From NCBI RefSeq assembly GCF_001573155.1, contig NZ_JRWG01000001.1, positions 1 through 64,000 of the forward strand: a DNA stretch of 64,000 nt, given 5' to 3'. A program made the position numbers and the translations under genes. Origin of the DNA: Aequorivita aquimaris (lineage in GTDB: Bacteria > Bacteroidota > Bacteroidia > Flavobacteriales > Flavobacteriaceae). Position 1 is the first letter of the stretch. Each line of letters starts with the position of its first letter. A model generated the notes under the pieces. It searched no databases, was not told where the DNA came from, and saw only the letters and a list, made by a program, of their open reading frames with translations. This document shows positions 1 to 8,766 of this stretch, in pieces.

Positions 1-32
1 CATCCTGAGCCAGGATCAAACTCTTCATCGTA
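1..32 (-). rRNA. rrs: 16S rRNA gene, 5' end only
   Basis: The reverse complement of the first bases reads GAAGAGTTTGATCCTGGCTC, the conserved start of bacterial 16S rRNA (the 27F primer site). Only about 30 nt lie in the window; the rest of the rRNA operon continues to the left. The exact mature 5' end (about position 30-32) is estimated from the family. Confidence 0.96.
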
Positions 33-242
33 TAATCTTCAATAATATTGCGACCATACACCAAAAGAGCCCGACTCTCAAAAAAATTCAGGAATTCTCA
101 CTTAGTTTAGTTTTCTCTGTCGGTCGACCACCTCTCCAGGTGGCGACCTACGCTGTCAATTTCAATATCTCAATGAACTTTTTTATCTAGTTTTGCTCGC
201 CGACAGATCGTGTTCTGTAGTCACTCATTGTCTAAGCGGGTG

Positions 243-273
243 CAAATGTACAACTCTTTTTTAATCCCGCAAT
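243..273 (-). promoter_or_regulatory. rRNA promoter proximal to 16S
   Basis: On the minus strand there is ATTG (270-273), a 19-bp spacer, and TACATTTG (243-250). This fits the Bacteroidota housekeeping promoter TTTG-N19-TAnnTTTG with one mismatch in the -33 box. The start of transcription is expected a few bases downstream, near 236-238. Confidence 0.85.
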
Positions 274-359
274 ACCTTTTTAAAAAAATATTTCAAAAAA
301 AATTTAAGACCGTTGTTTTGCTTTGCCGAACAGCTTGTGGTTGTTCTTTTAAGCGGGTG

Positions 360-390
360 CAAATATAGAACCCTTTTCCGTTCCCGCAAA
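360..390 (-). promoter_or_regulatory. rRNA promoter distal to 16S
   Basis: On the minus strand there is TTTG (387-390), exactly 19 bp, then TATATTTG (360-367): a perfect match to the Bacteroidota -33/-7 consensus. The bases after the -7 box (GCACCCGCTTA) are the same as at the proximal promoter, so the two look like a duplicated promoter block. Confidence 0.87.
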
Positions 391-615
391 CTTATTGCCA
401 AGGTTTTTTCGGTAAATTTCACCAACAAGTAATAACGTTTTGAAACCTAGATTTTTAGTGGTAAAAATATTTTTCTTTATGGATAAATTAATTTTTAAAC
501 TACACTTAAATCAGTTTTTAAACCAAGGCACTGTTATGCTGATTGTTATGAAAATATAAAAGAGCGAACTACAAACATAACATGTTTTAAAATAATACGC
601 AACTACCTGATTACC

Positions 616-1317
616 TTAGTTATTAACAGTTTTTTTGTTCCAATGTGCCTTTAAATCGAGATAGTCTATTGGAAATGCAGGATTTTGTCGTTCGAGTTTA
701 TTTTCTTGAAAGGATCTTTCTAAAATATCTTCAATTAAATAGTCTTCTTTTATCTCAAAAGGATTGTATTCTTCTTTTAAGGAAATTTCAAAAAGATTGG
801 CCGTTGTATTGTACCAAAAAGCGCGCCAGCCCGTCCGTAGTTCTTTTACAAGCTCAAACGCTGTGCGACCGGTCTGTCTGTGGATAAGCTTTACTAATAT
901 CTGTCCTTCAGTGTGGGTCAATTTCTTTAGTTTTTCTGAAAATTCGCCTTCTATGTATTTTTGAATACGTTTGGTATATCTTTTTTTGTCCCTATTGCTT
1001 TTAATTGTTTTCAACCGTTCGGTCATAGTGGTCAACCGTTCAGAGGCCAATTTGGCATACGGATATACTTTTCTGGTTTTTCGGCGAAGGATGAGATATC
1101 GCCTTCTGTCCTGCTCTGATTTAAATTTTAGTTTGTCTAACAAAATCACTTCATCAAGATCAATCATTTCACGAGCTATAGTATCACCCTCGATTATATA
1201 ATACATAACCTCTGTAGAATCCTTTTGTTTTTTTAAAAACTCAGTATCCGTCTGACCATATATAGGGCTCAGGTTAAAAAACAGCACACATATATATATA
1301 GGTATGAAAATCTTCAT
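616..1317 (-). CDS. DUF4294 domain-containing protein
   Basis: A 233-aa protein with an N-terminal signal peptide (about residues 1-21, ending near IYGQT). The rest is a charged, helical region with the conserved block LRRKTRKVYPYAKLA (about 77-91), which I recognise as the DUF4294 family of Bacteroidota. The function of the family is not known. The protein is probably exported to the periplasm or outer membrane. It stands alone between the rRNA promoters and the divergently transcribed M42 peptidase gene. The start codon ATG at 1317 gives a sensible signal peptide. Confidence 0.85.
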   Translation of the reverse strand: MKIFIPIYICVLFFNLSPIYGQTDTEFLKKQKDSTEVMYYIIEGDTIAREMIDLDEVILLDKLKFKSEQDRRRYLILRRKTRKVYPYAKLASERLTTMTERLKTIKSNRDKKRYTKRIQKYIEGEFSEKLKKLTHTEGQILVKLIHRQTGRTAFELVKELRTGWRAFWYNTTANLFEISLKEEYNPFEIKEDYLIEDILERSFQENKLERQNPAFPIDYLDLKAHWNKKTVNN

Positions 1318-1445
1318 TTATAAATTTTTATATGAAAAGCTATACATCATCCAAAAACGTTCCAAAAATAAGCAAATTGCCTTGTGGGTCTCCATAAGAA
1401 ATCACTAATTTTACCATACTTGAATCTTTTCAGAAAAATGAATTT

Positions 1446-2531
1446 ATGACTACATCAATATTGAATGACAAATCACTTAAATTTTTAGAGGAATATTTAA
1501 ACAATGCGGCACCTACAGGTTACGAATGGGACGGTCAAAAGCTGTGGATGAACTATTTGAAACCATACGTAGACGAATTCTTCACAGATACCTACGGAAC
1601 TGCTGTAGGCGTTATCAATCCTAAGGCAAAATTTAAAGTAGTTATTGAAGGCCACGCTGATGAAATTTCGTGGTATGTTAATTATATATGTGACAATGGG
1701 CTGCTTTATGTAATAAGAAATGGTGGCAGCGACCACCAAATAGCACCTTCAAAAATTGTAAATATCCATACGAAGAATGGAATAAAAAAGGGCGTTTTTG
1801 GATGGCCTGCTATCCACACACGCGATAAATCAAAAGAAGAGCCCCCAAAACCCGAAAACATTTTTATAGATGTGGGGGCAAAAAACAAAGAAGAAGTTGA
1901 GAAAATGGGGATCCACGTGGGCTGCGTCATTACGTATCCCGATCAATTCCATATTTTAAACGAGGATAAATTTGTTTGCCGAGCCTTGGATAATAGAATG
2001 GGCGGTTTTATGATTGCCGAGGTGGCCAGATTGCTGCACGAGAACAAAAACAAACTTCCTTTTGGTCTTTATATTACCAATTCAGTACAAGAAGAAATAG
2101 GACTACGAGGCGCCGAAATGATCGCAGATCGAATTAAGCCAAATGTGGCAATAGTTACCGATGTAACACACGACACCACTACCCCAATGATTGACAAAAA
2201 GAAACAGGGCCTGGCAGAAATTGGATGTGGTCCAGTAATCGCCTATGCGCCCGCCGTCCAACAGAAACTGCGGGATCTTATAGTTGAAACTGCCGAAAGA
2301 AAAATGATTCCCTTCCAGCGAGCAGCACTTTCTAGAGCTACCGGGACTGATACAGATGCCTTTGCGTATAGCAATGGCGGGGTGGCAAGTGCATTAATTT
2401 CATTGCCTTTGCGGTATATGCACACTACAGTGGAAATGGTCCACCGCGATGATGTTGAAAACGTCATTAAGCTTATTTATGAGACGTTATTAAATATTAA
2501 CGATGGAGAGACTTTCAGTTATTTTGAATAA
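1446..2531 (+). CDS. M42 family metallopeptidase (glutamyl aminopeptidase / endoglucanase-like)
   Basis: A 361-aa cytoplasmic protein of the M42 family, dinuclear-metal aminopeptidases that trim peptides. Visible family motifs are EGHADEISW (about 69-77, first metal His-Asp), DNRMGG (about 182, bridging Asp), VQEEIGLRGAE (about 215-225, catalytic Glu pair), TDVTHDT (about 239, metal Asp) and the C-terminal metal-binding block near YMHTTVEMV. All metal ligands appear present and the length is normal. The gene is monocistronic and followed by a strong terminator at 2573-2619. Confidence 0.93.
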   Translation: MTTSILNDKSLKFLEEYLNNAAPTGYEWDGQKLWMNYLKPYVDEFFTDTYGTAVGVINPKAKFKVVIEGHADEISWYVNYICDNGLLYVIRNGGSDHQIAPSKIVNIHTKNGIKKGVFGWPAIHTRDKSKEEPPKPENIFIDVGAKNKEEVEKMGIHVGCVITYPDQFHILNEDKFVCRALDNRMGGFMIAEVARLLHENKNKLPFGLYITNSVQEEIGLRGAEMIADRIKPNVAIVTDVTHDTTTPMIDKKKQGLAEIGCGPVIAYAPAVQQKLRDLIVETAERKMIPFQRAALSRATGTDTDAFAYSNGGVASALISLPLRYMHTTVEMVHRDDVENVIKLIYETLLNINDGETFSYFE

Positions 2532-2572
2532 TAAAAATAAAAATTCAGTAGGTTAATTTTTACTTCTGAATC

Positions 2573-2619
2573 AAAAAAGAGACCGCTAGAATCTAAAATT
2601 TGTAGCGGTCTCTTTTTTG
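2573..2619 (+). terminator. Rho-independent terminator after the M42 peptidase gene
   Basis: AGAGACCGCTA and TAGCGGTCTCT form an 11-bp perfect stem with a 14-nt loop. It is flanked by A-runs on the left and T-runs on the right, so it could work in both directions. Confidence 0.93.
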
Positions 2620-2647
2620 TTATATTTACCGCAAAATCCAGCAAACC

Positions 2648-4078
2648 TTGTTATTCAATTCCTTTTCATTTGGATTGTTTCTTCCCATTACCCTCCTGCT
2701 CTATTGGGCTGTGGGTTTTAAAAGAATAAAAGCACAAAACCTCATTTTGCTTGCAGCTAGCTATTTTTTTTACGGGCTGTGGGATTGGCGATTTCTTTTT
2801 TTAATAGTCGCTAGTTCTTTGGTAGATTATTTTGCCGCACTAGCTATTAAAGGTTCTGAGAGTTTTAGTAGAAAAAAAATCTTTCTTTATAGCAGTATTA
2901 TTTGGAATTTGGGAGTACTCTTTCTTTTTAAATATTACAATTTTTTTATTGATGAATTCGCGTTGCTTTTCAATATGCAACAGGGAGAATATGCTTTTAG
3001 CACACTAAACCTAATACTTCCGGTCGGGCTAAGTTTCTATACTTTCCAAACTATGAGTTATACCATAGATGTGTATAAAAATAGAGTTACGCCTACAAAT
3101 AATTTACTTAACTTTTTGTGTTTTGTGGGTTTCTTTCCTCAATTGGTCGCAGGGCCAATTGAAAAAGCCTCTGATTTGTTACCGCAATTCAGCAAAAAAA
3201 GATCATTTGATATAGATCAAGTTAAAGAGGGGTTACGGCAAATACTTTGGGGGCTTTTCAAAAAAATGGTGATTGCTGATAACGCCGCCTATGTTGTAAA
3301 TATGGTATATGCAAGCCCAGAAGACTACGGTAGTTTTTCCTTGCTTTATGCTTCGATACTTTTCTTTTTTCAAATTTATGGTGACTTTTCGGGTTATTCA
3401 GATATTGCCATAGGTACCGCAAAGCTTTTTGGTTTTAAGCTGAGCAAAAACTTCAATGTTCCGTATTTGGCAAAAAGCGTTACGGAATTCTGGCAACGAT
3501 GGCATATTACGCTCACAAGATGGTTTACGGATTATGTATACTTCCCAATAATTCAAAAAAACCTGCGAAGTAATACACGCCGCAATATTGCTGTCTATTT
3601 AACCATGGGGCTCATTGGTCTCTGGCACGGAGCCGACTGGACTTTTGTGATTTTTGGACTTTTTCAAGGGTTTTTGATTGTTTTGGAAAGAACTCCTTTA
3701 ACAAAGGATAGAAAATCAAGTCTATTTCATAAGTCTTCAAAGCTAAGTTTTCTGCTGCCCCTCTTTTTTGTTCTTATAGCTAGTTTATCCTCAGTCCTTT
3801 TCAGAAGTCAGAATATTGATGACGCCTGGGTTGTGGTCCAGCGTATCTTAAGTTTTATTCCCAGTACACAAATTAGTCAATTAATAAATAAATATTTTTT
3901 GATATTTACCGCATTGATGCTGACTTCTGAAATATTAACCCGCCGTAAGGATTTTCCGTTAAGTCAATTGGAAAAACATATCAGACGGCCCCTTCGTTGG
4001 ATTATATATTATATATTTATTTTTATCATTTTTCAATATGCCGGATTTCAAGAAGATTTTATCTATTTTCAATTTTAG
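2648..4078 (+). CDS. MBOAT family O-acyltransferase (AlgI/DltB-like)
   Basis: A 476-aa integral membrane protein with about ten hydrophobic segments. MBOAT enzymes move an acyl group, often acetyl, across the membrane onto cell-surface polysaccharide or other exported acceptors. The family signatures are visible: GLSFYTFQTMSYTIDVY (about 126-142), VAGPIEKASDLLPQF, and GLWHGADWTFVIFG with the invariant catalytic His at residue 327. The start used here is TTG at 2648, because it keeps the family's typical N-terminus (LFNSFSFGLFLP). It overlaps by 41 bp the next gene, an SGNH-like protein, a pairing typical of AlgI-AlgJ/X-type acetylation systems. Confidence 0.9.
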   Translation: MLFNSFSFGLFLPITLLLYWAVGFKRIKAQNLILLAASYFFYGLWDWRFLFLIVASSLVDYFAALAIKGSESFSRKKIFLYSSIIWNLGVLFLFKYYNFFIDEFALLFNMQQGEYAFSTLNLILPVGLSFYTFQTMSYTIDVYKNRVTPTNNLLNFLCFVGFFPQLVAGPIEKASDLLPQFSKKRSFDIDQVKEGLRQILWGLFKKMVIADNAAYVVNMVYASPEDYGSFSLLYASILFFFQIYGDFSGYSDIAIGTAKLFGFKLSKNFNVPYLAKSVTEFWQRWHITLTRWFTDYVYFPIIQKNLRSNTRRNIAVYLTMGLIGLWHGADWTFVIFGLFQGFLIVLERTPLTKDRKSSLFHKSSKLSFLLPLFFVLIASLSSVLFRSQNIDDAWVVVQRILSFIPSTQISQLINKYFLIFTALMLTSEILTRRKDFPLSQLEKHIRRPLRWIIYYIFIFIIFQYAGFQEDFIYFQF

Positions 4079-5024
4079 TAAATCAATACAAGAGTTCTTA
4101 AAATACTGCGTATTTTTTTTCACTCCTGTCGTAATGACGTATTGTTTCTTGGAGGTTTTAGCCCTGCAAATTCCAATTACATTCAAAGTTGTGGGAGATT
4201 ATCTAGAATCAAACTCTACCAAAATTGAGCTAGTTGCTCTAGGTTCTTCACAAGTAAAATGCAGTTTTAATCCTGCTCTTTCACATGTACCTGCAATTAA
4301 TATGGCTTCATCTTCCCAACATCATAAGGAAGATTATTTGATTTTAAAAGGTGTTATAGATAAGCTTCCAAAACTAAAATATATCTTGTTTGAGGTTTCA
4401 TACATGCATTTGGAATTGCCTTATCACTCCCAAAATTACTGGAAAAACAATATTTACTTGAATTATTATGGAATCAATACTTTTGAACGGCAGACCTATT
4501 TTAAGGATAAACTCATCTATCTTTCCCACCCTCGATATTTTTCCTCCAAAATAAAAGACTATTATTTTGATGAGAACAAGAAAAACGGAGAACAATTAAA
4601 TGAATTTGGTTTCGATATCAATAAATATTATGGTTCATTTCATAAGTTAAAATATGATACTGCTCAAATAAAAAATAAATATTTCAAAATTTATACCCAC
4701 GAAAATCCAGATATTTTTAAAAAAAATACTGCTTTTCTATTCAAAATGCTAGACCATATGAAAGAGAAAAAATTGAAGGTTATAATTTCCACCATACCGT
4801 TATATAAAACTTATTTAAATAAAAGAAACCCAAACATCGTACGCCGTCGTGACAGTGTGCTGTCAGAGATTTTGAAAAAATATAAAAATGTGACTATTTT
4901 GGATAAAGAAACCGATACGCTTCAATTTACGGCAAAAGATTTTTTAAACGAAAACCATTTAAATCCCGATGGCGCAAAGAAGTTCACAGCATTAGTGAAC
5001 CGAAAATTGGATAGTTTGCATTAA
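4038..5024 (+). CDS. SGNH-hydrolase-like protein paired with the MBOAT acyltransferase
   Basis: A 328-aa protein with one N-terminal membrane segment (about 21-45) and an exported domain. The block VALGSSQVKCSF (about 67-77) has the shape of the SGNH nucleophile motif, and ENHLNPDGAKKF near the C-terminus has that of the catalytic His block. Similarity to named families is weak, so the assignment rests on these motifs and on the tight overlap with the MBOAT gene. By analogy with AlgJ/AlgX and PatB, it may pass acyl groups from the MBOAT protein to an exported glycan. The target glycan is not evident from the neighbourhood. It meets the symporter gene tail to tail. Confidence 0.62.
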   Translation: MPDFKKILSIFNFSKSIQEFLKYCVFFFTPVVMTYCFLEVLALQIPITFKVVGDYLESNSTKIELVALGSSQVKCSFNPALSHVPAINMASSSQHHKEDYLILKGVIDKLPKLKYILFEVSYMHLELPYHSQNYWKNNIYLNYYGINTFERQTYFKDKLIYLSHPRYFSSKIKDYYFDENKKNGEQLNEFGFDINKYYGSFHKLKYDTAQIKNKYFKIYTHENPDIFKKNTAFLFKMLDHMKEKKLKVIISTIPLYKTYLNKRNPNIVRRRDSVLSEILKKYKNVTILDKETDTLQFTAKDFLNENHLNPDGAKKFTALVNRKLDSLH

Positions 5025-6394
5025 GACTCTTTCAACTTTTCAAAATAAATCTTCGCTTCCTTTATCACTTTCGGCGCCAGAATAATGGTTGCCGTCATTG
5101 TAGGGATAGCCATCAACGCAAAGAAAGTATCAATCAAATTTATCATCATACTTAAAGAAGTAGTAGCTCCCACAAGAATACTAATTATATAGAAATAGTT
5201 ATAAATTCCTTTGTTTTTTACCCCAAAAAGAAAAGACATGCACTTACTGCCATAGTAGGAATATGAAAAAAGCGATGAGATACTAAAAATCGCAATACAC
5301 GCCAATAATCCATATTTACCAAAGGTTGGCATACTTTCCTCAAAAGCTGAAGCCGTTAAGCTCACCCCATTGGCATCGCTACTTTGCCATACGCCCGTAA
5401 CCAAAATCGCCAGGGCAGTAAGCGTACAAATTATTAGGGTATCAATTGCTGGGCCCAGCATGGCCACCAAACCTTCACGAATGGGTTCATTAGTTTTTGC
5501 GGCACCGTGCGCCATTGGCGCGGTCCCTATCCCCGCTTCATTTGAGAAAGCACCACGACGGATTCCCAAAAGAATAATTCCGCCAATAACCCCACCTAAA
5601 AATGCATCACCTTTATAAAAATTTGCAGAAAAGGCATCGGTAAAAATTAATCCCAAATATTGTGGAACTACATCTATATGCACGCCGAGAATAATCAGCA
5701 CCAAAGCAAAATAGAGTACAACCATGGCTGGAACCATTTTCGAAGCAGTTTTACTAATTCGCGACAACCCACCTAAAACAACAAAGGCAGTAATAGTAGC
5801 CAAAACAAGCCCAATAATTAAATCTGTTTTAAAACCACTGTAAAGTCCGGCAGGTTTCAAAAGAATGTCGTTGATGGCCTGTGTAAGTTGGTTAACATTG
5901 AAAACCGGCAAGGCTCCAACCAATCCGGCAACACTAAACAGAACGGCCATTGGCATCCACTTTTGGCCCAATCCTTCAGTAATAAAATACATTGGCCCAC
6001 CTTGAATTTTTCCGTCACTATCCTTTCCTCGGTAAAGAATGGCAAGCGTAGCAGTGAAAAATTTAGTGGACATTCCAATTACCGCACTTACCCACATCCA
6101 AAAAACAGCTCCGGGTCCACCAATGGCTATTGCCACAGCAACTCCCGCAATATTGCCCATTCCCACGGTAGCGGAAAGTGCAGTTGTCAATGCCTGAAAA
6201 TGGGTGATTTCACCAGCATCGCTTTCGCTATCATACTTTCCTCTGAGCACTGCAATTGCATGACCCAAATAACGAAATGGTAGAAATTTAATCCTGATTA
6301 AAAGGTACAAACCACCGCCAATTAAAATAATCAATAATGGCAAACCCCATGCATATGAGGCCATTTCGGCAATAAAATTATCTACTCTTTCCAA
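5021..6394 (-). CDS. Alanine/glycine:cation symporter, AGCS family
   Basis: A 457-aa inner-membrane protein with about eleven hydrophobic segments, of the AGCS family that takes up alanine or glycine with Na+. Typical blocks are TTALSATVGMGNIAGVAVAI (about 67-86), IGGPGAVFWMWVSA, KIQGGPMYFI and RRGAFSNEAGIGTAPMAHGA (about 279-298). It ends with a short charged tail (EAKIYFEKLKES). The stop codon overlaps the stop codon of the opposite-strand SGNH gene in the tetranucleotide TTAA. No partner gene is adjacent. Confidence 0.94.
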   Translation of the reverse strand: MERVDNFIAEMASYAWGLPLLIILIGGGLYLLIRIKFLPFRYLGHAIAVLRGKYDSESDAGEITHFQALTTALSATVGMGNIAGVAVAIAIGGPGAVFWMWVSAVIGMSTKFFTATLAILYRGKDSDGKIQGGPMYFITEGLGQKWMPMAVLFSVAGLVGALPVFNVNQLTQAINDILLKPAGLYSGFKTDLIIGLVLATITAFVVLGGLSRISKTASKMVPAMVVLYFALVLIILGVHIDVVPQYLGLIFTDAFSANFYKGDAFLGGVIGGIILLGIRRGAFSNEAGIGTAPMAHGAAKTNEPIREGLVAMLGPAIDTLIICTLTALAILVTGVWQSSDANGVSLTASAFEESMPTFGKYGLLACIAIFSISSLFSYSYYGSKCMSFLFGVKNKGIYNYFYIISILVGATTSLSMMINLIDTFFALMAIPTMTATIILAPKVIKEAKIYFEKLKES

Positions 6395-6473
6395 AGGAAA
6401 TGATTAAAATTTACAACGAATGTAAGTTTTAAATTTTTAAAATTAACGAGGAAATTGTTACTTGCAGCACCAA

Positions 6474-7739
6474 ATGAAAAAACAACTAACCATTTTCCTT
6501 CTTTCCGTAACCTTTTTTTCTTTCGCTCAAACTGAGAACGATTGGAAAAAAAGTGCTTTTACTTTTACCCCTGAAGTTCTCTTAGGGCTTACAATGGAAG
6601 CAAACCACGGTTTTCCCGATACTCAATTACAGAAACAAATTGTCCTTAATTTTGGGCGTGATCATACAAACAACCCACAACAATGGGCACAACGCTTGAA
6701 AGATCCGAAAACAGGGTTCTCGATAGGAATAACCGATTTTGGAAATCTAGATAGCTTAGGGTATGCTATTACCGCAATGCCGTATATAGAATTTAAAGCT
6801 TTTGGAAGTGAAAAATGGAGCGTATTGACTGGAATGGGAGCTTCTTATTTCACAAAAAAATTTAATGCAGAAACAAATCCTCTAAATCAAGCTGTAACCA
6901 CTGATGTTACTTGGGCTTTCAGAATGTATCTTTATTATAAATTTCTTTCATTAAAAAGTTCCGATTTGCGGGTTGGCGTGGGGTATTCGCATCATTCCAA
7001 CGGACATACGCGTTTATTGAACCAAGGATATAATTCATTTTTGTTGAGCCTTTCCGCAGCTATAAAAAATCCTTTAAAATATCCTGAAATTGATTCTGAA
7101 GAAAATATTCCACTATACAAAAAGACAGTTTATAATTACTTCGCATTGCGCGGTGGACTTGGACAGAATGTTTTTGCATTGGCTTTTAACGACAAAAAAA
7201 ATGTTTATACATTCGCTGGCGAATATGGTCGTGTCTATAATAATACCTTTAAAATTGGATTAGGTTTTTACTATCGCTTCTACCAGCATTATTACGATTA
7301 TATTGAAGGAAATGAATCTTTGGTGCAGGCCGGAAGGGAGTTTGATTATTTCAAAGGCAATCCTTGGTATTATGCATCCAATCTGGGTATAACCGTACAC
7401 GGCGAAATATTCCTGAACCATGTGGGTATTGATCTGCAATTGGGTTACAACCTGCACAAACCAGCATACAAGCTTGAATGGCGAATTAATGAAGGATGGG
7501 ATAATACGCCAAGAGTAATTTCAAAAACTTGGGTTTTGGGCGAGCTGGATGGTAGCTACAAAAGAAAGCATCGTATATCTTCCCGTTTGGGGCTTAAATA
7601 TTATTTGAAAGGTATGGAAAAGGCTCCTAAAAATAATTTTTATTTAGGTGCCCACCTAAATGCAAACTTGGGACAAGCTGATTTTACAGAGTTAAGTTTT
7701 GGCTATGTTCACAGTTTTAACTTTCAGGAACGTAAGTAA
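6474..7739 (+). CDS. Acyloxyacyl hydrolase / PagL-like lipid A deacylase
   Basis: A 421-aa outer-membrane beta-barrel protein with a signal peptide (KKQLTIFLLSVTFFSFAQT). The block VGVGYSHHSNGHT (about 167-179) contains the HxSNG motif of the PagL/acyloxyacyl hydrolase family; the His and Ser are the catalytic residues in PagL, which removes a 3-O-linked acyl chain from lipid A. The protein is much longer than PagL itself (about 150 aa), as is usual for Bacteroidota members. I start it at ATG 6474 rather than the upstream TTG at 6462, because the signal peptide then begins cleanly with MKK. It converges with purC, 4 bp apart. Confidence 0.82.
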   Translation: MKKQLTIFLLSVTFFSFAQTENDWKKSAFTFTPEVLLGLTMEANHGFPDTQLQKQIVLNFGRDHTNNPQQWAQRLKDPKTGFSIGITDFGNLDSLGYAITAMPYIEFKAFGSEKWSVLTGMGASYFTKKFNAETNPLNQAVTTDVTWAFRMYLYYKFLSLKSSDLRVGVGYSHHSNGHTRLLNQGYNSFLLSLSAAIKNPLKYPEIDSEENIPLYKKTVYNYFALRGGLGQNVFALAFNDKKNVYTFAGEYGRVYNNTFKIGLGFYYRFYQHYYDYIEGNESLVQAGREFDYFKGNPWYYASNLGITVHGEIFLNHVGIDLQLGYNLHKPAYKLEWRINEGWDNTPRVISKTWVLGELDGSYKRKHRISSRLGLKYYLKGMEKAPKNNFYLGAHLNANLGQADFTELSFGYVHSFNFQERK

Positions 7740-7743
7740 AATT

Positions 7744-8700
7744 TTAATTAGAATTTGAAAGATATTTCAATACATTCTTCTCAATGCGCTCCTGAATGTT
7801 TGAAACATCAGCTTTTACAAATTTTTCTCCAGTGATATTTTCATAAAGTTCAATATATCTTTCTGAAACGGTCTCAATATATTCATCGCTCATCGTAGGC
7901 ACTTTTTGCCCCTCCAATCCCTGAAAACCATTTTGAATCAACCATTGGCGTACAAACTCTTTCGAAAGTTGTTTCTGTGGTTCATTGTTTTTTTGCCTTT
8001 CTTCGTAGCCTTCCGCGTAAAAATAGCGTGATGAATCAGGGGTGTGGATTTCATCAATAAGAACTATTTTTCCATCCTTCGTTTTTCCGAATTCATATTT
8101 GGTATCCACCAAAATCAACCCTCTTTTTGCAGCAATCTCGCTACCACGCTGAAAAAGTTTTCGGGTATAATCTTCCAACTGAAGATAATCTTCTTCGGAA
8201 ACAATTCCGCGTTTTAAAATATCTTCCCGCGAAATATCTTCGTCGTGATCGCCCATTTCGGCCTTAGTGGCTGGAGTAATTATTGGTTGCGGGAATTTAT
8301 CGTTTTCCTTCATTCCTTCGGGCATAGCAACGCCACAAAGTATTCTCTTTCCAGCTTTATATTCACGAGCGGCGTGACCACTCATATAGCCACGGATTAC
8401 CATTTCAACTTTAAAAGGTTCGCAAGCCTCACCAATAGCAACGTTTGGATCGGGTGTAGCTATCAACCAATTGGGTACCAAATCTTGCGTATCGCGCATC
8501 ATTTTAGTTGCAATTTGGTTCAAGATTTGGCCTTTGTATGGGATTCCCTTGGGCATAACTACATCAAAGGCACTCAACCTGTCGGTGGCAATCATTAAAA
8601 GTATATTGTTTTCCAAAGTATAGACTTCGCGGACCTTTCCGTGGTAAACACTTTTCTGTCCGGGGAAATTGAAATCTGTTGAAATTATGGTATTACTCAT
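7744..8700 (-). CDS. purC: Phosphoribosylaminoimidazole-succinocarboxamide synthase
   Basis: A 318-aa SAICAR synthase, which joins CAIR and aspartate with ATP in de novo purine synthesis. Recognisable blocks are [12 protein letters not shown] (about 20-31, nucleotide-binding glycine loop), [19 protein letters not shown] (about 39-57), [18 protein letters not shown] (about 98-115) and [20 protein letters not shown] (about 195-214). The size matches the monofunctional long form found in Bacteroidota. It follows phoH on the same strand at 66 bp; that gap is filled by a heptamer repeat. Confidence 0.97.
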   Translation of the reverse strand: MSNTIISTDFNFPGQKSVYHGKVREVYTLENNILLMIATDRLSAFDVVMPKGIPYKGQILNQIATKMMRDTQDLVPNWLIATPDPNVAIGEACEPFKVEMVIRGYMSGHAAREYKAGKRILCGVAMPEGMKENDKFPQPIITPATKAEMGDHDEDISREDILKRGIVSEEDYLQLEDYTRKLFQRGSEIAAKRGLILVDTKYEFGKTKDGKIVLIDEIHTPDSSRYFYAEGYEERQKNNEPQKQLSKEFVRQWLIQNGFQGLEGQKVPTMSDEYIETVSERYIELYENITGEKFVKADVSNIQERIEKNVLKYLSNSN

Positions 8701-8701
8701 T

Positions 8702-8750
8702 TTGATTTTAGATATACGATTTTCGATTTAAAAATTGGAATTTGGAGTTT
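8702..8750. repeat. Heptamer tandem repeat between phoH and purC
   Basis: Read on the minus strand, the 49 bp split into seven 7-mers, most of the form AAATCnn: AAACTCC, AAATTCC, AATTTTT, AAATCGA, AAATCGT, ATATCTA, AAATCAA. The array is imperfect but keeps a strict 7-bp register. It lies immediately upstream of the purC start codon. Confidence 0.7.
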
Positions 8751-8766
8751 AATATTTTGGGATTTC

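Larger units (their letters stand above)
33..615. other. rRNA operon leader and upstream intergenic region, no gene
   Basis: This 580-bp stretch holds no credible coding region. Positions 33-235 are the predicted pre-16S leader on the minus strand. Two tandem promoters lie at 243-273 and 360-390, each preceding a shared block (233-250 and 351-367) that differs at only a few bases. Positions 391-615 are AT-rich spacer up to the stop codon of the DUF4294 gene, which is also on the minus strand. Confidence 0.8.
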
